DNA of 64,000 nucleotides from Corallococcus caeni (GCF_036245865.1 NZ_BTTW01000003.1:744001-808000), one strand, 5' to 3'; numbered from the stretch's first letter, positions 49,601 to 59,964 are shown. A program made the numbers and translations. The notes: generated by a model from the sequence alone, not told the origin.

Positions 49601-51814
49601 ATGAGAAATGCATTCACCCGGTGGATGCTGGTGCTCGGGGTATCGCTGCTGGCGGCTTGCACCCTCTCTTCCTCCGACTCCGAATCGGACGAGGTCGGGT
49701 ACGCGGACGCCGCGCAGCAACTCCTCTCACCCGACGGCGCTCCCGACTCCGCCATCTCCAGCACGCCCCAGGGCTGTTCAACGCCGGGAGGACAAAGCTG
49801 TGCGGGATGGAGTCCGGCGGGCTCCATGTCGACACCTCGCAGTTTTCACACCGCGACGCTGCTGCGCAATGGCCGGGTCCTCGTCGCGGGAGGCGACACC
49901 GCGAGGGCGGACCTGTACGCCCCGGCCTCCCGGACCTGGAGCCCGACCGGCTCCATGACCGTGTCCCGCTACGATCACACGGCGACGCTGCTGCCTGACG
50001 GAAAGGTCCTCGTCGCGGGGGGCATCAACCCCACGGATGGCGTCCTGGCGACGGCGGAGGTGTACGACCCTGCTTCAGGAACCTGGTGCCCGACGGGCTC
50101 CATGACCACGGCGCGCGTCGCACATGAAGCGACGCTGCTCTCCAACGGAAAGGTTCTCGTCTCGGGGGGGTCGGACGGCAGCGGCATCGGCTTCGCGACA
50201 GCGGAGGTGTACGACCCGGCCTCGGGCACCTGGAGCACCACCGGCTCCCTGGCGGCGGCACGCTCCAATCACACGTCGACGGGGCTGCCTGACGGTAGGG
50301 TGCTGGTCGCGGGAGGGTACAACGTGCTCTTGTCCCTCGCGTCCTCGGAACTGTACGACCCTGCCTCGGGATCCTGGAGCACTACGGGATCCATGGCAAT
50401 GGGTCGCGGCGAGCACACGGCGACGCTGCTGCCCGATGGCAACGTCCTCGTCGCGGGAGGGCTCAACTTCGGCACGGGCGGCTACCTCGCGACGGCGGAG
50501 GTCTATGCCCCAGCCACGGGAGCCTGGAGCACGACGGGTTCCATGGCTTCGGTTCGAGGTCAGCATGTCGCGGCGCTGATCACTGACGGAAGAGTGCTTG
50601 TCGCCGGTGGCTGGACGGGGACCCGCGCGCTCGCGGAGTCGGAAGTGTACGAGCCGACCTCGGGGGCCTGGAGTGCGGCCAGTTCCATGGCCGAGCCTCG
50701 GATATCGCCCACGGCCACGGCGTTGCCCGACGGAAGGGTCCTCGTCGCAGGGGGATTCGGCTCGGAAGGAGCCGTCACCTCGACCGCGGAGGTGTACGGC
50801 CCGCTGCGGGGCACCTGGAAGGCAACGGGTTCGATGCGCGAGCCTCGCCGTGAGCACACGGCGACCTTGCTGCTCAACGGCAAGGTCCTCGTCGCGGGGG
50901 GCGCAGACGAGAACTACAGCGCGGTTGCGACAGCGGAGCTCTACGACCAGGCCTCGGGCGCCTGGCGCGCGACGGGCTCGATGACCGGGCCCCGCTTTCG
51001 CAACACGGCAACGCTGTTGCCCAACGGAAAGGTGCTGGTCGCGGGGGGCATCAGCCGCACCGAATCGCTCAGGACGGCGGAGCTCTATGACCCGGTCTCG
51101 GGCACCTGGCGCAGGACCGGCTCGCTGGCAGCCCCGCGTTGGAGTCACGTGGCGGTGCTGCTGCCAAATGGGAAGGTCCTCGTCCTGGGTGGTGACGACG
51201 CCGACGGGAAACCACTCGCGACCGCGGAGGTGTACGACCCGGCCACGGACACCTGGCGCACGACGGGCTCCATGGCTTCAGCCCGCGTCCAACACGCGGC
51301 GACGCTGTTGCCCGACGGCAGGGTGCTCGTCGCGGGGGGAGCCAACCTCGACAGTGGCGCCCTCGCGTCGGCGGAGGTGTACAACCCGGCGTCGGGGACC
51401 TGGCGTGCCACCAGTTCCATGTCCGTGCCGCGCCTCGTCCCCACGATGACGCTGTTGTTCACCGGAAAGGCCCTCATCGCCGGGGGATGGTCCGGTGAGC
51501 GCGAACTGGAGACCGCGGAGACGTATGACTTTCGCTCGGGCACCTGGCGCGCGACGGGCTCCATGACCGGACCCCGCGTCAGTGCCCAGGCAACGCCGCT
51601 GTTCAACGGAGGGACACTCGTCGTCGGCGGTTATAACGAGCGCGGGATCCTCGCGACGGCGGAGGTGTACGACCCGCTCTCGGGGACGTGGCGTGCCGCC
51701 TGCTCCATGTCCAGACCTCGCTATAACCACACGCCAACGTTGCTGTTCAACGGGAAGGTCCTCGTTGCGGGGGACGACGAAACGACTGGGACGGCGGAGC
51801 TGTACTCACCCTGA
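49601..51814 (+). CDS. Kelch-repeat lipoprotein
   Basis: A 737-residue secreted protein. The signal MLVLGVSLLAAC ends in a lipobox. From about residue 75 the chain is built of some thirteen repeats of about 50 residues with the consensus GSM...R..HTATLLPDGKVLVAGG followed by A..ELYDP.SGTW, typical of Kelch/galactose-oxidase-type propellers. Thirteen units suggest two propellers or one large one. No copper-oxidase tyrosine-cysteine motif is evident. A CCTCCGGAGG palindrome ends 6 nt before the ATG and contains the ribosome binding site. Function is probably binding of surface glycan or matrix; unproven. Confidence 0.88.
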   Translation: MRNAFTRWMLVLGVSLLAACTLSSSDSESDEVGYADAAQQLLSPDGAPDSAISSTPQGCSTPGGQSCAGWSPAGSMSTPRSFHTATLLRNGRVLVAGGDTARADLYAPASRTWSPTGSMTVSRYDHTATLLPDGKVLVAGGINPTDGVLATAEVYDPASGTWCPTGSMTTARVAHEATLLSNGKVLVSGGSDGSGIGFATAEVYDPASGTWSTTGSLAAARSNHTSTGLPDGRVLVAGGYNVLLSLASSELYDPASGSWSTTGSMAMGRGEHTATLLPDGNVLVAGGLNFGTGGYLATAEVYAPATGAWSTTGSMASVRGQHVAALITDGRVLVAGGWTGTRALAESEVYEPTSGAWSAASSMAEPRISPTATALPDGRVLVAGGFGSEGAVTSTAEVYGPLRGTWKATGSMREPRREHTATLLLNGKVLVAGGADENYSAVATAELYDQASGAWRATGSMTGPRFRNTATLLPNGKVLVAGGISRTESLRTAELYDPVSGTWRRTGSLAAPRWSHVAVLLPNGKVLVLGGDDADGKPLATAEVYDPATDTWRTTGSMASARVQHAATLLPDGRVLVAGGANLDSGALASAEVYNPASGTWRATSSMSVPRLVPTMTLLFTGKALIAGGWSGERELETAETYDFRSGTWRATGSMTGPRVSAQATPLFNGGTLVVGGYNERGILATAEVYDPLSGTWRAACSMSRPRYNHTPTLLFNGKVLVAGDDETTGTAELYSP

Positions 51815-51913
51815 ACTCCGTCCGGGGAACCCTCCCGATGTCAGCTGCCCCATCGGCGCTGGCGCCGGAGGGGGGATTGCCGCAATTCCTCTCAAAGCGC
51901 AACCTCTGACGTT

Positions 51914-53623
51914 ATGCAATTCCCCAAGCTGGCGCTGGCCTGTCTGTTGTTGGTGTGGAGTCAGGTGGCCGGGGCGCACTCGTCGCGTCCGGCCGTCTGG
52001 ACCGAGAGCGCGATGGTGAAGGTGCGCCCGGAGACGCCTCCCCGCTCCCAGCGATCCATTTCGCTCACCGCCGCGCGCAACGAGTTCGTGTCCTTCCAGG
52101 TGGTGCTCCACGGCGGCACGACGGGCCTGCGGGGCGTGAGCGCCGCGCTGCCGGAGCTGCGTGGGGGCCGGTCGCGCATCCAGGGCGGAGACCTGCTGCT
52201 CTACCGGGAAGCGTTCCTGGACATCACGACCCCCACGCCTCCGGGGACGACTCCCGGGCGGTGGCCGGACGGCTTGGTGCCGGACGTGGACGAAGTCGTG
52301 GGCGAGAAGCGTCTGGCCTTTCCCTTTGACGTGCCCGCGGGCGAAGCCCGTGCCATCTGGGTGGACGTGCACGTGCCGTCCAACGCGCGCCCCGGCAACT
52401 ACCGGGGCACCGTGACGGTGAGAGGCGAAGGCTTCACTTCGCGGGTGGAGGTGCGCCTCCAGGTGGTGGACGCCGTCCTGCCGAGCACCTCCTCCCTGCG
52501 CAGCGCCTTCCTGCTCTGGCCGCCCCACGTGTGCCGCGCCTTCACGGGAGATCCGGTGTGCCCCGTGGACACGCAGGTGCGGCTCTTGAAGCTGTTCCAC
52601 CGGATGGCGCTGGAGCACCGCATCACGCTGGCGAGCGCCTTCCCCCGGGAGGTGAACCTGCCCACGTGGGACCTGCCGGACTACGACACGTTCAATGAGC
52701 GCTGGGGGCCGTTCCTCGACGGCACCGCCCCCAACCGGCTGCAAGGGGCGCGCATGACGGCCTTGCAGTACCTGGGGCCGGCCAACGGCGCGTCCCTGAC
52801 GGAGTTCCAGACAGAGGCGGAAGCGCGCGGATGGCTGTCGCGCTCCTTCGACTACGTGGGGGACGAGCCGCCCTATGGCACCAGCTGGGAGGCCGTGGCG
52901 GCCCGCGCGGAGCTCACCCGCACCGCGGCCCCGCTTCTGCGCACGCTGCTGACCAGCACCGTCACCGAACTGGAAGCCCACGGGCTCCTGGAGGAGATCG
53001 ACATCATCACCGTGCTGGTGAACTTCATCGACGGAACCAAGCCGCCCTACGTGGGCGACCAGCGCCCCAAGTACGACGACTTCCTCGCCCAGCCCCGCCG
53101 CGAGCTGTGGCTCTACCAGAGCTGCGCCAGCCACGGCTGCTCCCCGAACGAGCCGCCGCCTCCGGAGAACATCCCCGGCCAGGGCTGGCCCTCGTACATG
53201 GTGGACCGCTCGGCGGCCAAGGCGCGAGGCATGCAGTGGCTGGACTTCATCAACGGCGCCAGCGGCGAGCTGTACTACCAGACGGTGGGCCTGCTCTACA
53301 CCGCGTGGACGACGCAGTTCCGCTTCAATGGCAACGGCGACGGCACCCTCTTCTACCCGGGGCTGCCCTCCATCATCGGCGGCACCACCGAGATCCCCCT
53401 GCCCTCGCTGCGCATGAAGCTCATCCGGCAAGGCATGCAGGACTACGAATGGCTCAAGCTGGTGAGTGACGCGGGCGACCCGGCGTACGCGCGCGCCGTG
53501 GCCCGGAAGCTCATCCCGCACGCCTGGGCGGTCCCCGACGACGGCGAGGCCTTCGACCGGGCGCGGCTGCTGCTCATCAAGCGCTACCGTCAGTTGTGCC
53601 GGGACCGCGTGTCGCCTCCCTGA
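51914..53623 (+). CDS. Secreted DUF4091 (glycoside-hydrolase-like) protein
   Basis: A 569-residue exported protein. Signal peptide [16 protein letters not shown], then an N-terminal beta-sandwich ([38 protein letters not shown]) and a TIM-barrel-like part with [13 protein letters not shown], whose DE pair sits where GH123-like enzymes have their catalytic acids. The C-terminal DUF4091 block is [26 protein letters not shown]. Members are found as extracellular carbohydrate-active proteins. The last 34 bp overlap the convergent P-type ATPase remnant. Confidence 0.82.
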   Translation: MQFPKLALACLLLVWSQVAGAHSSRPAVWTESAMVKVRPETPPRSQRSISLTAARNEFVSFQVVLHGGTTGLRGVSAALPELRGGRSRIQGGDLLLYREAFLDITTPTPPGTTPGRWPDGLVPDVDEVVGEKRLAFPFDVPAGEARAIWVDVHVPSNARPGNYRGTVTVRGEGFTSRVEVRLQVVDAVLPSTSSLRSAFLLWPPHVCRAFTGDPVCPVDTQVRLLKLFHRMALEHRITLASAFPREVNLPTWDLPDYDTFNERWGPFLDGTAPNRLQGARMTALQYLGPANGASLTEFQTEAEARGWLSRSFDYVGDEPPYGTSWEAVAARAELTRTAAPLLRTLLTSTVTELEAHGLLEEIDIITVLVNFIDGTKPPYVGDQRPKYDDFLAQPRRELWLYQSCASHGCSPNEPPPPENIPGQGWPSYMVDRSAAKARGMQWLDFINGASGELYYQTVGLLYTAWTTQFRFNGNGDGTLFYPGLPSIIGGTTEIPLPSLRMKLIRQGMQDYEWLKLVSDAGDPAYARAVARKLIPHAWAVPDDGEAFDRARLLLIKRYRQLCRDRVSPP

Positions 53624-54384
53624 GGCCGGACGCGGCGGACCCACGCCTTGCGCGCCTCCTCCAGCGCCAGCATCCCGGCGGCGAACGGCAGCACGAAGAG
53701 CCACGCCGCGGCGGGCACCGGGGCCGTGGCGAAGACGCGGTTGCCCCACGGCGTGTAGAGGATGAAGCCGAGCAGCAGCAGCTCCACCGCCACGCCCACG
53801 AACAGCAGCGGGTTGTCCCTCGGCCGCACGGAGAAGGTGGGCGCGCGCTCCGTGCGGCACAGCAGCACGTTGCACACCTGCATCACGACGATGGCGCCCT
53901 GGCACGCGGCCATGGCCGGCAGGTGCACCAGCGCCACCTCCATCGGGTCGCCGACCAGCACCGGCGCCCCGTCACGGCGCACCTCCTGGAGCGTGTGGCA
54001 CAGGCGGGCGCCCTCGAAGAGGCGCGGGGACGACGCAGCCAGCGCGGCCAACTCCGGAGGCGAGGCGGCGTGCCGGCCGCTGGCGACGAACAGGGCGCGC
54101 GCCTCCATCCGGTTCTCGGTGAGGGTGCCCGTCTTGTCCGTGCAGATGACGGTCGCCGAGCCCAGCGTCTCCACGGAGACCAGGTCGCGCACGACGACGT
54201 TGCGCCGGGCCATGCGCTGCGAAGCCATGGCCAGCGCCAGCGTGACGGTGGGCAGCAGCCCCTCGGAGACCGGGTTGGGGCCGAACTCGCGCTGGCGGCG
54301 CTCCCCCTCCGCGCTGGCCAGCCCCTGCGCGCGGCTGTCCAGGCTGCGCAGGCTCTCGGCCACCGTGAGGTGATGGATCTTCAT
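53590..54384 (-). pseudogene. Shrunken P-type cation ATPase with two in-frame deletions
   Basis: A 264-residue open frame that joins three distant pieces of a P2-type ATPase (about 850-900 aa in full). Residues 1-39 are the N-terminal cation-ATPase domain ([16 protein letters not shown]). At residue 40 it jumps to helix 4 ([13 protein letters not shown], where the usual Pro of PEGL is Ser) and the phosphorylation motif DKTGTLTEN at 83-91. After GDPMEVALV (145-153) it jumps to the last helices (FILYTPWGN). The actuator domain, the TGD and GDGVND motifs and several helices are missing, so ion transport is not possible. The frame is intact and a start codon remains. Confidence 0.8.
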
Positions 54385-54483
54385 GGGCGCCCGCCTCCCC
54401 TGGAAGCTGCGCAGTGGCAGCCTCCGGGAGGGACGTTCAGGCGGCGGTGGCGGGATCCGCTCGCCCTGCCGGAGCGGCTCCCG

Positions 54484-55833
54484 TCAGTGGGAGTAGCCGT
54501 CCGACAGCGTGCGCATGAAGGCGACGAGGGCCTGCTCCTCCTGGGGCGACAGGCCCAGGTCGCCCACGTCCTGCGTGTTGACGTTCAGCCCCACCTCCGG
54601 CAGCGGCCAGCAGTCCACGCCAGGAGCCCCCGACGCGCTCCCCAAGCAGGCCGGCAGCACGTCTCGCGTGTTGTAGAAGTGGACGACGGACTCCAGGCTC
54701 TTGAAGGAGCCGTTGTGCATATAGGCCTTGGTGAAGGCAGGGAACGGGCGCTTGTCCACGTTGCGCAGGGTGGGGACCTTGACCTTGCCCAGGTTGACGC
54801 GCGCGAACGGCGCGTAGTCCTGGCGCGTCTGGAGGAAGCCTCCCAGGCCGGGGTCGATCCAGAAGGGGCCGTCCGGGTTGAACTGGAGCTGCCAGTACCA
54901 GGGATTGAGCAGGTTGCGCGGCACGCCCAGGTTTTCGAAGGTGTAGTCGGTGAAGAGCGGCGGCTCACCGCCGGGGCCACGCTGGCTGGGGTGGCACCTG
55001 TCACAGTGGGCCTTGCCCTCGAAGAGCTCCCGGCCCCACCGCTCCTGGGGTGAGAGCCGCGCGCGGCCCGCGAGGAAGGCGTCGTACTTCGAGGAGAAGG
55101 CGTTCACCTCGCGAGAGGCCTCATACGAGGCGATGGACCTCGCGATGTCGTCATACGCGCGCGGCACGTCGCCGCAGATGTTGGCGCCCCAGACCGCGCG
55201 GAAGAGATCGCCGTACGGGCCTCCGCAGACCTTGGCCACGACGGCGGCCTCGCTGGGGTTGTTCTGCTCCACGGGGTTGAGGAAGGGGCCCTGCGCCTGA
55301 TCCGCCGCGGGGTTGCCCAGCTCCTCGCCGGTGGCGCGGCCGTCCCAGAAGTTGCCGCCCACGAACGTGGCTTCACCGGGGGCCGTCCGGTGGAGGATGG
55401 GCGCCTGGGTGGCGTAGGCGGACGAGGGCGGCTTGCGGTTGCCGAAGCGCCCCCGCACGGCGCCTTCGTACACGGAGCCCGTGAGGTTGATGAGCAGGCT
55501 GGGGCCCGTCCAGCCCACCTCGGGGCCGTGACAGACGGCACACGCCTGGCCCATGGGCTCGGAGAGCCGGCGGTCGAAGAAGAGCAGCTTGCCGAGCCGC
55601 TCCACGGGCTTGAGCCCATTGGGCGCCGACGTGGCCTCCTCGCGCAACGTGGCCTCGAAGATGGCCGAGGCCTGGACGGCCTCCGGCGTCTCCTGTGCCT
55701 TCGCGTCACCGGCGTCCCCAGCCACGAGCGGCTTCGATGGCAGCGTCCCAGGTGCCGGAGCGACCTCGCACGCCAGCGCCCCGCCCAGCGTCAGCAGAAG
55801 AGACAACCTGCACCATGACCGTGACCCATGCAT
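54484..55833 (-). CDS. Di-haem cytochrome c peroxidase (MauG/CcpA-like) lipoprotein
   Basis: A 449-residue exported protein. Signal LSLLLTLGGALAC predicts a lipoprotein. The two haem motifs are CAVCH and CDRCH, about 165 residues apart; LGKLLFFDRRLSEP before the first and KVPTLRNVDKRPFPAFTKAY near the C-terminus are typical of the CCP_MauG family. It would reduce hydrogen peroxide or oxidise a partner in the periplasm. ATG 55833 (GAGGTG upstream) gives a clean signal; the frame's upstream 20 residues do not. Its neighbours are a Kelch lipoprotein gene and the ATPase remnant, both on the same strand. Confidence 0.88.
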   Translation of the reverse strand: MHGSRSWCRLSLLLTLGGALACEVAPAPGTLPSKPLVAGDAGDAKAQETPEAVQASAIFEATLREEATSAPNGLKPVERLGKLLFFDRRLSEPMGQACAVCHGPEVGWTGPSLLINLTGSVYEGAVRGRFGNRKPPSSAYATQAPILHRTAPGEATFVGGNFWDGRATGEELGNPAADQAQGPFLNPVEQNNPSEAAVVAKVCGGPYGDLFRAVWGANICGDVPRAYDDIARSIASYEASREVNAFSSKYDAFLAGRARLSPQERWGRELFEGKAHCDRCHPSQRGPGGEPPLFTDYTFENLGVPRNLLNPWYWQLQFNPDGPFWIDPGLGGFLQTRQDYAPFARVNLGKVKVPTLRNVDKRPFPAFTKAYMHNGSFKSLESVVHFYNTRDVLPACLGSASGAPGVDCWPLPEVGLNVNTQDVGDLGLSPQEEQALVAFMRTLSDGYSH

Positions 55834-55964
55834 GTCCAGCACCTCGGTTTGGGAGCGGCGGCCAGGGTGCTGTCTCGACCAGGCCCCGGCCATGGGCCGG
55901 GAGCGCGATCGTGTGTTGCATTCCGCGGAGCGGATGGTCCACCGGGATGGGGAAGCCGCCTGGC

Positions 55965-58226
55965 TCAGGGGGTATAGAGCTCGGAGGAGGTGGAGGTGTA
56001 GTTCCCGCCCACGGCGAGCACCTTGCCGTCGGGCAGCAGCGTCGCCGTGAATTCCCCAGGGGAGCGGGGCTCGATCATTGATCCGGTCGTGCTCCAGGTC
56101 CCCGAAGCCGGGTCGTACCGCTCCGCCGTGGTCAGGGTGCCGCCCTGAGCGGAGCCCGTGACGAGCACCGTGCCGTCGAGCAGCAGCGTCATCGGGCCGC
56201 CGAGGGGCTCGACCGGAGAGCCCGTGAGGCTCCAGGTGCCCGTGGTGGGCGAGTACAACTGCGCTGCCGTCCCCTCCACGACGAGCACCTTGCCGTCAGG
56301 CAGCAGCGCGGCCCATTCGCTGGCCGGCGCGACCAGGGAGCCCGTGAGACTCCACGTCCCCGAAGCCGGGTCGTACAGCTCCACCGTGGCGAGGGGGCCG
56401 TCCAGGTTGCGTCCCCCCGCGACGAGCACCTTTCCGTTGGGAAGCAGTGTCGCCGAGTTCTCCCAATGAACCACCGCCAGTGAGCCCGTGAGACTCCAGG
56501 TCCCCGAAGCCGGGTCATAGAGCTCCGCCGTCATTCCGCCCTGGACGAGTACCTTGCCATTTGGGAGGAGCGTCGCCGTGTGGCCGGCGCGCGGTTCCGT
56601 CATGGAGCCCGTCGCGCTCCAGGTGCCCGTGGCCGGGTCGTACAGCTCCGCCGTCGCAGTGTTGACGACCTGGCCCCGTCCTCCCGCGACGAGCACCTTC
56701 CCGTCGGGCAGCAGCGTCGCCGTGTGCCCATAGCGACAGTCGAGCATGAAGCCTGTCGCGCTCCAGGTATTCGAGGGCGGGTCGTACAGCTCCGCCGCGC
56801 TGCCGCAGGTGTGTCCCTGCTCCTGCCGTCCCCCGGCGACGAGCACCTTGCCGTCGGGCAGCAGCGTCGCCGTGCTGACCAGGCGAAACAAGTCGAAGGC
56901 CCTGGGAGCCGTCAGCGCCCACATCCCCGGCGTGGAGCAGGCCGGCAAGCCCGCCGCGGTGAAGCTCTGGGTGGCCGTGAGGCCAAAGGCATTCGTGACG
57001 GTGACGGTGATGGCCGGGGCCGCGACATCGAGACACGGAGGCGCCGTCCAGGTGATGCGGCTGTGTGTGGAGTCCCCGGTCGGCGTGCCTGGCGTGCCAG
57101 CGGTGGCTCCCCAGGAGAAGGTGAGCGCGGAGCCCTGCGGGTCGCTGGCGGCCACCTCGAAGGTGAGCACCTCTCCCGGGAGGGCCGTGTCCGAGGATCG
57201 ATAGGAGCGCAGGACGACGGGCGCCAGGGGATTGGACGGAGGCGTGGTGCTGACACACAGGGCGACGGTGCCCGTGTTGTGCCCTCCGCGTCCGTCGGAC
57301 ACGGAGACGGTCAGGCGGCAGTTGTTGCAGGCCTCCGCGGGCACGTGCGAGGGCGTGAACCCAGCGGTGCTGGAGGACGCCCCCACCCAGGTGCCCGCGC
57401 ACGAGGCGCTCCAGGCGTAGGTGAGGCTGTCTCCATCCAGGTCCGTGGCCAGCGCGGCGACGGTGGTCATCTGCCCCACGGCCAACCGCGTCGCCGTCGC
57501 CGTGATGGAGGACACCTGGGGAGTGCTGTTGAAGGAGATGGACAGCTCGGCCTCGCCCTCCCCTTCTGGCTGGACGTTGATGGACAGGGTGGCGCTGGAG
57601 GACAGGCCACGTGAGTCCGTCACCGTCACCGTGACCCTCTGGATGCCGGTGGCGGCGGGCGCCACCCACACGGCGAAGCCGTCGGAGATCGAGGAGAACA
57701 CGCCCGCGGTGGCGCTCCACGCGTAGCTGAGCGTGTCCCCCGCGTTCGGATCATGCGCGGTGGCCCACAGGAAGAGCGAGCGTCCCGCTGGCACGGTGGT
57801 CGTGGAGGCCACCAGGGAGTCGATGAGCGGCGCTTCGTTCTCGAACGGCGGCGGCGGGTTGAGCTGCTGGAGGGTGATGGCGACGAAGGCCGTCTGGTTC
57901 GCGGCGATGGTGACGCCGGAGGCGGAGCCCGCGAAGAGCAGCGTGCCCGAGGCGTCATAGGCTCGCGCGGCGAAGGCACGGCCGGTGCCCGCGGGGATGT
58001 TGCCGATGGTGCCGCCCCACATGCCGTCGGTGGGGGCCAGGTCCACCCAGACGGTACGGATGTCCGGTCCGCCCGAGGCGACCGACACGCGGGCGATGGC
58101 GGTTGAGAGGGATTGTGGCACGGACACAGCGAAGCGCGCGGTCCCGGTGTCCCCGGAGGAATCCCCGCAGCCGGCGAGCAGCGCCGCCGTGAGCGTCAGC
58201 ATCAGGTGAATGAATGCTCTTTTCAT
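55965..58226 (-). CDS. Ig-like/Kelch lipoprotein, inverted paralogue A
   Basis: A 753-residue secreted protein. Signal MLTLTAALLAGC (lipobox). The N-terminal part, FAVSVPQSLSTAIARVSVAS to GSASGVTIAANQTAFVAITL, is a DUF-type beta domain; then come three Ig/PKD-like domains (TLSYAWSATAG, SLTYAWSASC, ALTFSWGATAG). The last about 290 residues are Kelch repeats (STATLLPDGKVLVAGG, ELYDPASGTWSLTGS). It is a close relative of the protein at 60705, with the first about 120 residues almost the same. The 5' leader hairpin is also shared. Likely outer-membrane or matrix protein. Confidence 0.87.
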   Translation of the reverse strand: MKRAFIHLMLTLTAALLAGCGDSSGDTGTARFAVSVPQSLSTAIARVSVASGGPDIRTVWVDLAPTDGMWGGTIGNIPAGTGRAFAARAYDASGTLLFAGSASGVTIAANQTAFVAITLQQLNPPPPFENEAPLIDSLVASTTTVPAGRSLFLWATAHDPNAGDTLSYAWSATAGVFSSISDGFAVWVAPAATGIQRVTVTVTDSRGLSSSATLSINVQPEGEGEAELSISFNSTPQVSSITATATRLAVGQMTTVAALATDLDGDSLTYAWSASCAGTWVGASSSTAGFTPSHVPAEACNNCRLTVSVSDGRGGHNTGTVALCVSTTPPSNPLAPVVLRSYRSSDTALPGEVLTFEVAASDPQGSALTFSWGATAGTPGTPTGDSTHSRITWTAPPCLDVAAPAITVTVTNAFGLTATQSFTAAGLPACSTPGMWALTAPRAFDLFRLVSTATLLPDGKVLVAGGRQEQGHTCGSAAELYDPPSNTWSATGFMLDCRYGHTATLLPDGKVLVAGGRGQVVNTATAELYDPATGTWSATGSMTEPRAGHTATLLPNGKVLVQGGMTAELYDPASGTWSLTGSLAVVHWENSATLLPNGKVLVAGGRNLDGPLATVELYDPASGTWSLTGSLVAPASEWAALLPDGKVLVVEGTAAQLYSPTTGTWSLTGSPVEPLGGPMTLLLDGTVLVTGSAQGGTLTTAERYDPASGTWSTTGSMIEPRSPGEFTATLLPDGKVLAVGGNYTSTSSELYTP

Positions 58227-58542
58227 GTAGCCCCCCGTCGCGAACGTGATGCTCGCGAATCAACCGGAAGCGGATGGGCCTCGAGCGGGCCACGCTGGCA
58301 GCACCGACGAGCGCTCACCCTGCAAGCGATTGGACATGGACTATCCAGGCGGAAGGACTGCGCTGACCATGACCTGAAGAGGTGGGCCGTCGTCCTCTAC
58401 GGGACGAAGCCTGGCCCTGCCGCTCGCGACGACACGCCGGTGCGACCTCCGCACGGGTGTCCGGAGTGTCTGGCATTGCCAACCCTCCTTTTTCGGCACC
58501 GCGTCCATCCCTGGCGCGGGTTCCAGTGGGCGGGAGGCGACG
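58227..58542. other. Divergent intergenic region (316 bp)
   Basis: It separates the starts of two lipoprotein genes and must contain both promoters. Apart from the leader hairpin of the left gene (58238-58258) and GGGAGG before 58543 I see no further site; no small gene with a credible start and composition is evident. Confidence 0.6.
58238..58258 (-). promoter_or_regulatory. Leader hairpin of Kelch paralogue A
   Basis: On the minus strand TCGCGAGC pairs with GTTCGCGA (one G-U) around an ATCAC loop, 11 nt before ATG 58226. The same element, with GCTCGCG and a CTCAC loop, precedes paralogue B at 60670-60690. Confidence 0.5.
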
Positions 58543-59964
58543 ATGACAGGCATGAAGGCGTGGGCCATCGCGGTATGCGGCGTGGCGCTGGGCGCGGGCT
58601 GTGGCAAGGGTCCCATGGAGCCCTCCGGGGTGCAGGCCTCGGAGGCCTCGCTGGAGACGCGGCATGCCGGGGGCCAGACGCGCTGGGTGCGCCGGGGCGT
58701 GGGTTCTCCGGGAGGGGACGTCCTGCCGGGGGACGTCACCACGGACCGGGACGGCGCCAACATCGTCGTCGGCACGTACGAGGGCTCGCCGGACTTCGGC
58801 GGCGGCGCGCTGCCTGCGGTCGCCGCGGAGGCCGGGAACAACGCCTTCATCGTGAAGTACGCGCGCGACGGGCGGCTGCTGTGGTCCCATGGCTATGGCG
58901 CGGCGGCGGGAGCCCTCTTCCCGGACACCTATTTCGAGGTCGCCGCCACGGACCGCCAGCGCAACATCACCGTGCGGGGCAACACGTCACACCCGGTGGT
59001 GCTCGGCGGCGTCACGGTGACGGGCTTCTTCCTGGCGCAGTTCACGCGCGAGGGCGAGGTGCGCTGGGTGCGCAACCTGGGAGGCAACTACGACGGCACC
59101 TCCGGGCTGGCCGTCGACAGCGGGGACCACGTCATCCTCGCGGGCGCCGTGGAGGGGCCGGCGAACTTCGGCGGCGGCCCGCGCACCACCGGCCCCGTCT
59201 CCGCCTTCCTCGTGAAGTACACCCGCGACGGGGCCTGGCTGTGGGACCGCGTCTTCACCTCCCCGGCCACCGCCTCCCTCGGAGGCGTCGCCGTCGACGA
59301 GCAGGACCACATCTACATCGCCGGCTCCTTCGATGAAGCGACGGACTTCGGCGGAGGCCCGCTGCAGCCATCCGTGCCGGGCGTGGAGACGGCCGTGGTG
59401 GCCCGCTTCAGTCCGTCCGGACGGCATGTCTGGTCTCGCACGCTGGAGGACGCGACGGCCCTCAGCCGGTTCACCGACGTCGCGGTGCACGGCAACCGCG
59501 TGGTGCCCGTGGGCCGCTTCACGGGCCGCTTCGACTTCGGGGGGCGCACGTTCATCGCGCCCGCGGTGGGCAGCGCGGGCATGGTGCTCGCGATGACGCG
59601 CGACGGGGAGGACCGCTGGGGCCGCAAGCTGGGCTGGACCGTCTTCGAGGTGCGCTCGGACCACGAGGACCACATGACGGTGCTCGGCGTGGCCATGCCG
59701 GGGGACGACGTCGGCTCGGGCCCGCTGCCCCCAACGGCTTCCCTGTATGCCTTCGTCAACAAGTACGACCGCGTGGACGGAGCGCGCGACTGGGTGCGCA
59801 CCTTCCCCGAGGAGACCACGCTCTTCAGCGGACTGTCCGTCTCGCGCGAGGGCGAGGTCGCCGTGACGGGCGGATTCCGCGGCCCGGTGGACTTCGGCAC
59901 GGGGACCCTCCAGCCCACCACGCCGGACATCTTCGACCCGTTTCTCCTGAGCCTGTACCCGTGA
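58543..59964 (+). CDS. SBBP-type beta-propeller lipoprotein
   Basis: A 473-residue secreted protein. Signal WAIAVCGVALGAGC gives a lipobox. Seven or so repeats of about 50 residues share the pattern FVVKY...DG...W.R...G, then a DSGDHVILAGAVEGPANFGGG-type block, which is characteristic of SBBP (seven-bladed propeller) repeats in myxobacteria. GGGAGG at 58532 is 5 nt before ATG 58543. No catalytic site is visible; presumably a surface scaffold. It lies inside the inverted pair of Kelch paralogues. Confidence 0.85.
   Translation: MTGMKAWAIAVCGVALGAGCGKGPMEPSGVQASEASLETRHAGGQTRWVRRGVGSPGGDVLPGDVTTDRDGANIVVGTYEGSPDFGGGALPAVAAEAGNNAFIVKYARDGRLLWSHGYGAAAGALFPDTYFEVAATDRQRNITVRGNTSHPVVLGGVTVTGFFLAQFTREGEVRWVRNLGGNYDGTSGLAVDSGDHVILAGAVEGPANFGGGPRTTGPVSAFLVKYTRDGAWLWDRVFTSPATASLGGVAVDEQDHIYIAGSFDEATDFGGGPLQPSVPGVETAVVARFSPSGRHVWSRTLEDATALSRFTDVAVHGNRVVPVGRFTGRFDFGGRTFIAPAVGSAGMVLAMTRDGEDRWGRKLGWTVFEVRSDHEDHMTVLGVAMPGDDVGSGPLPPTASLYAFVNKYDRVDGARDWVRTFPEETTLFSGLSVSREGEVAVTGGFRGPVDFGTGTLQPTTPDIFDPFLLSLYP

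Noticed and set aside
49601-51814. Galactose oxidase-type enzyme for the Kelch protein
   Set aside because: The blades match Kelch, but I see no Tyr-Cys cofactor motif or copper ligands; it is better called a non-catalytic propeller.
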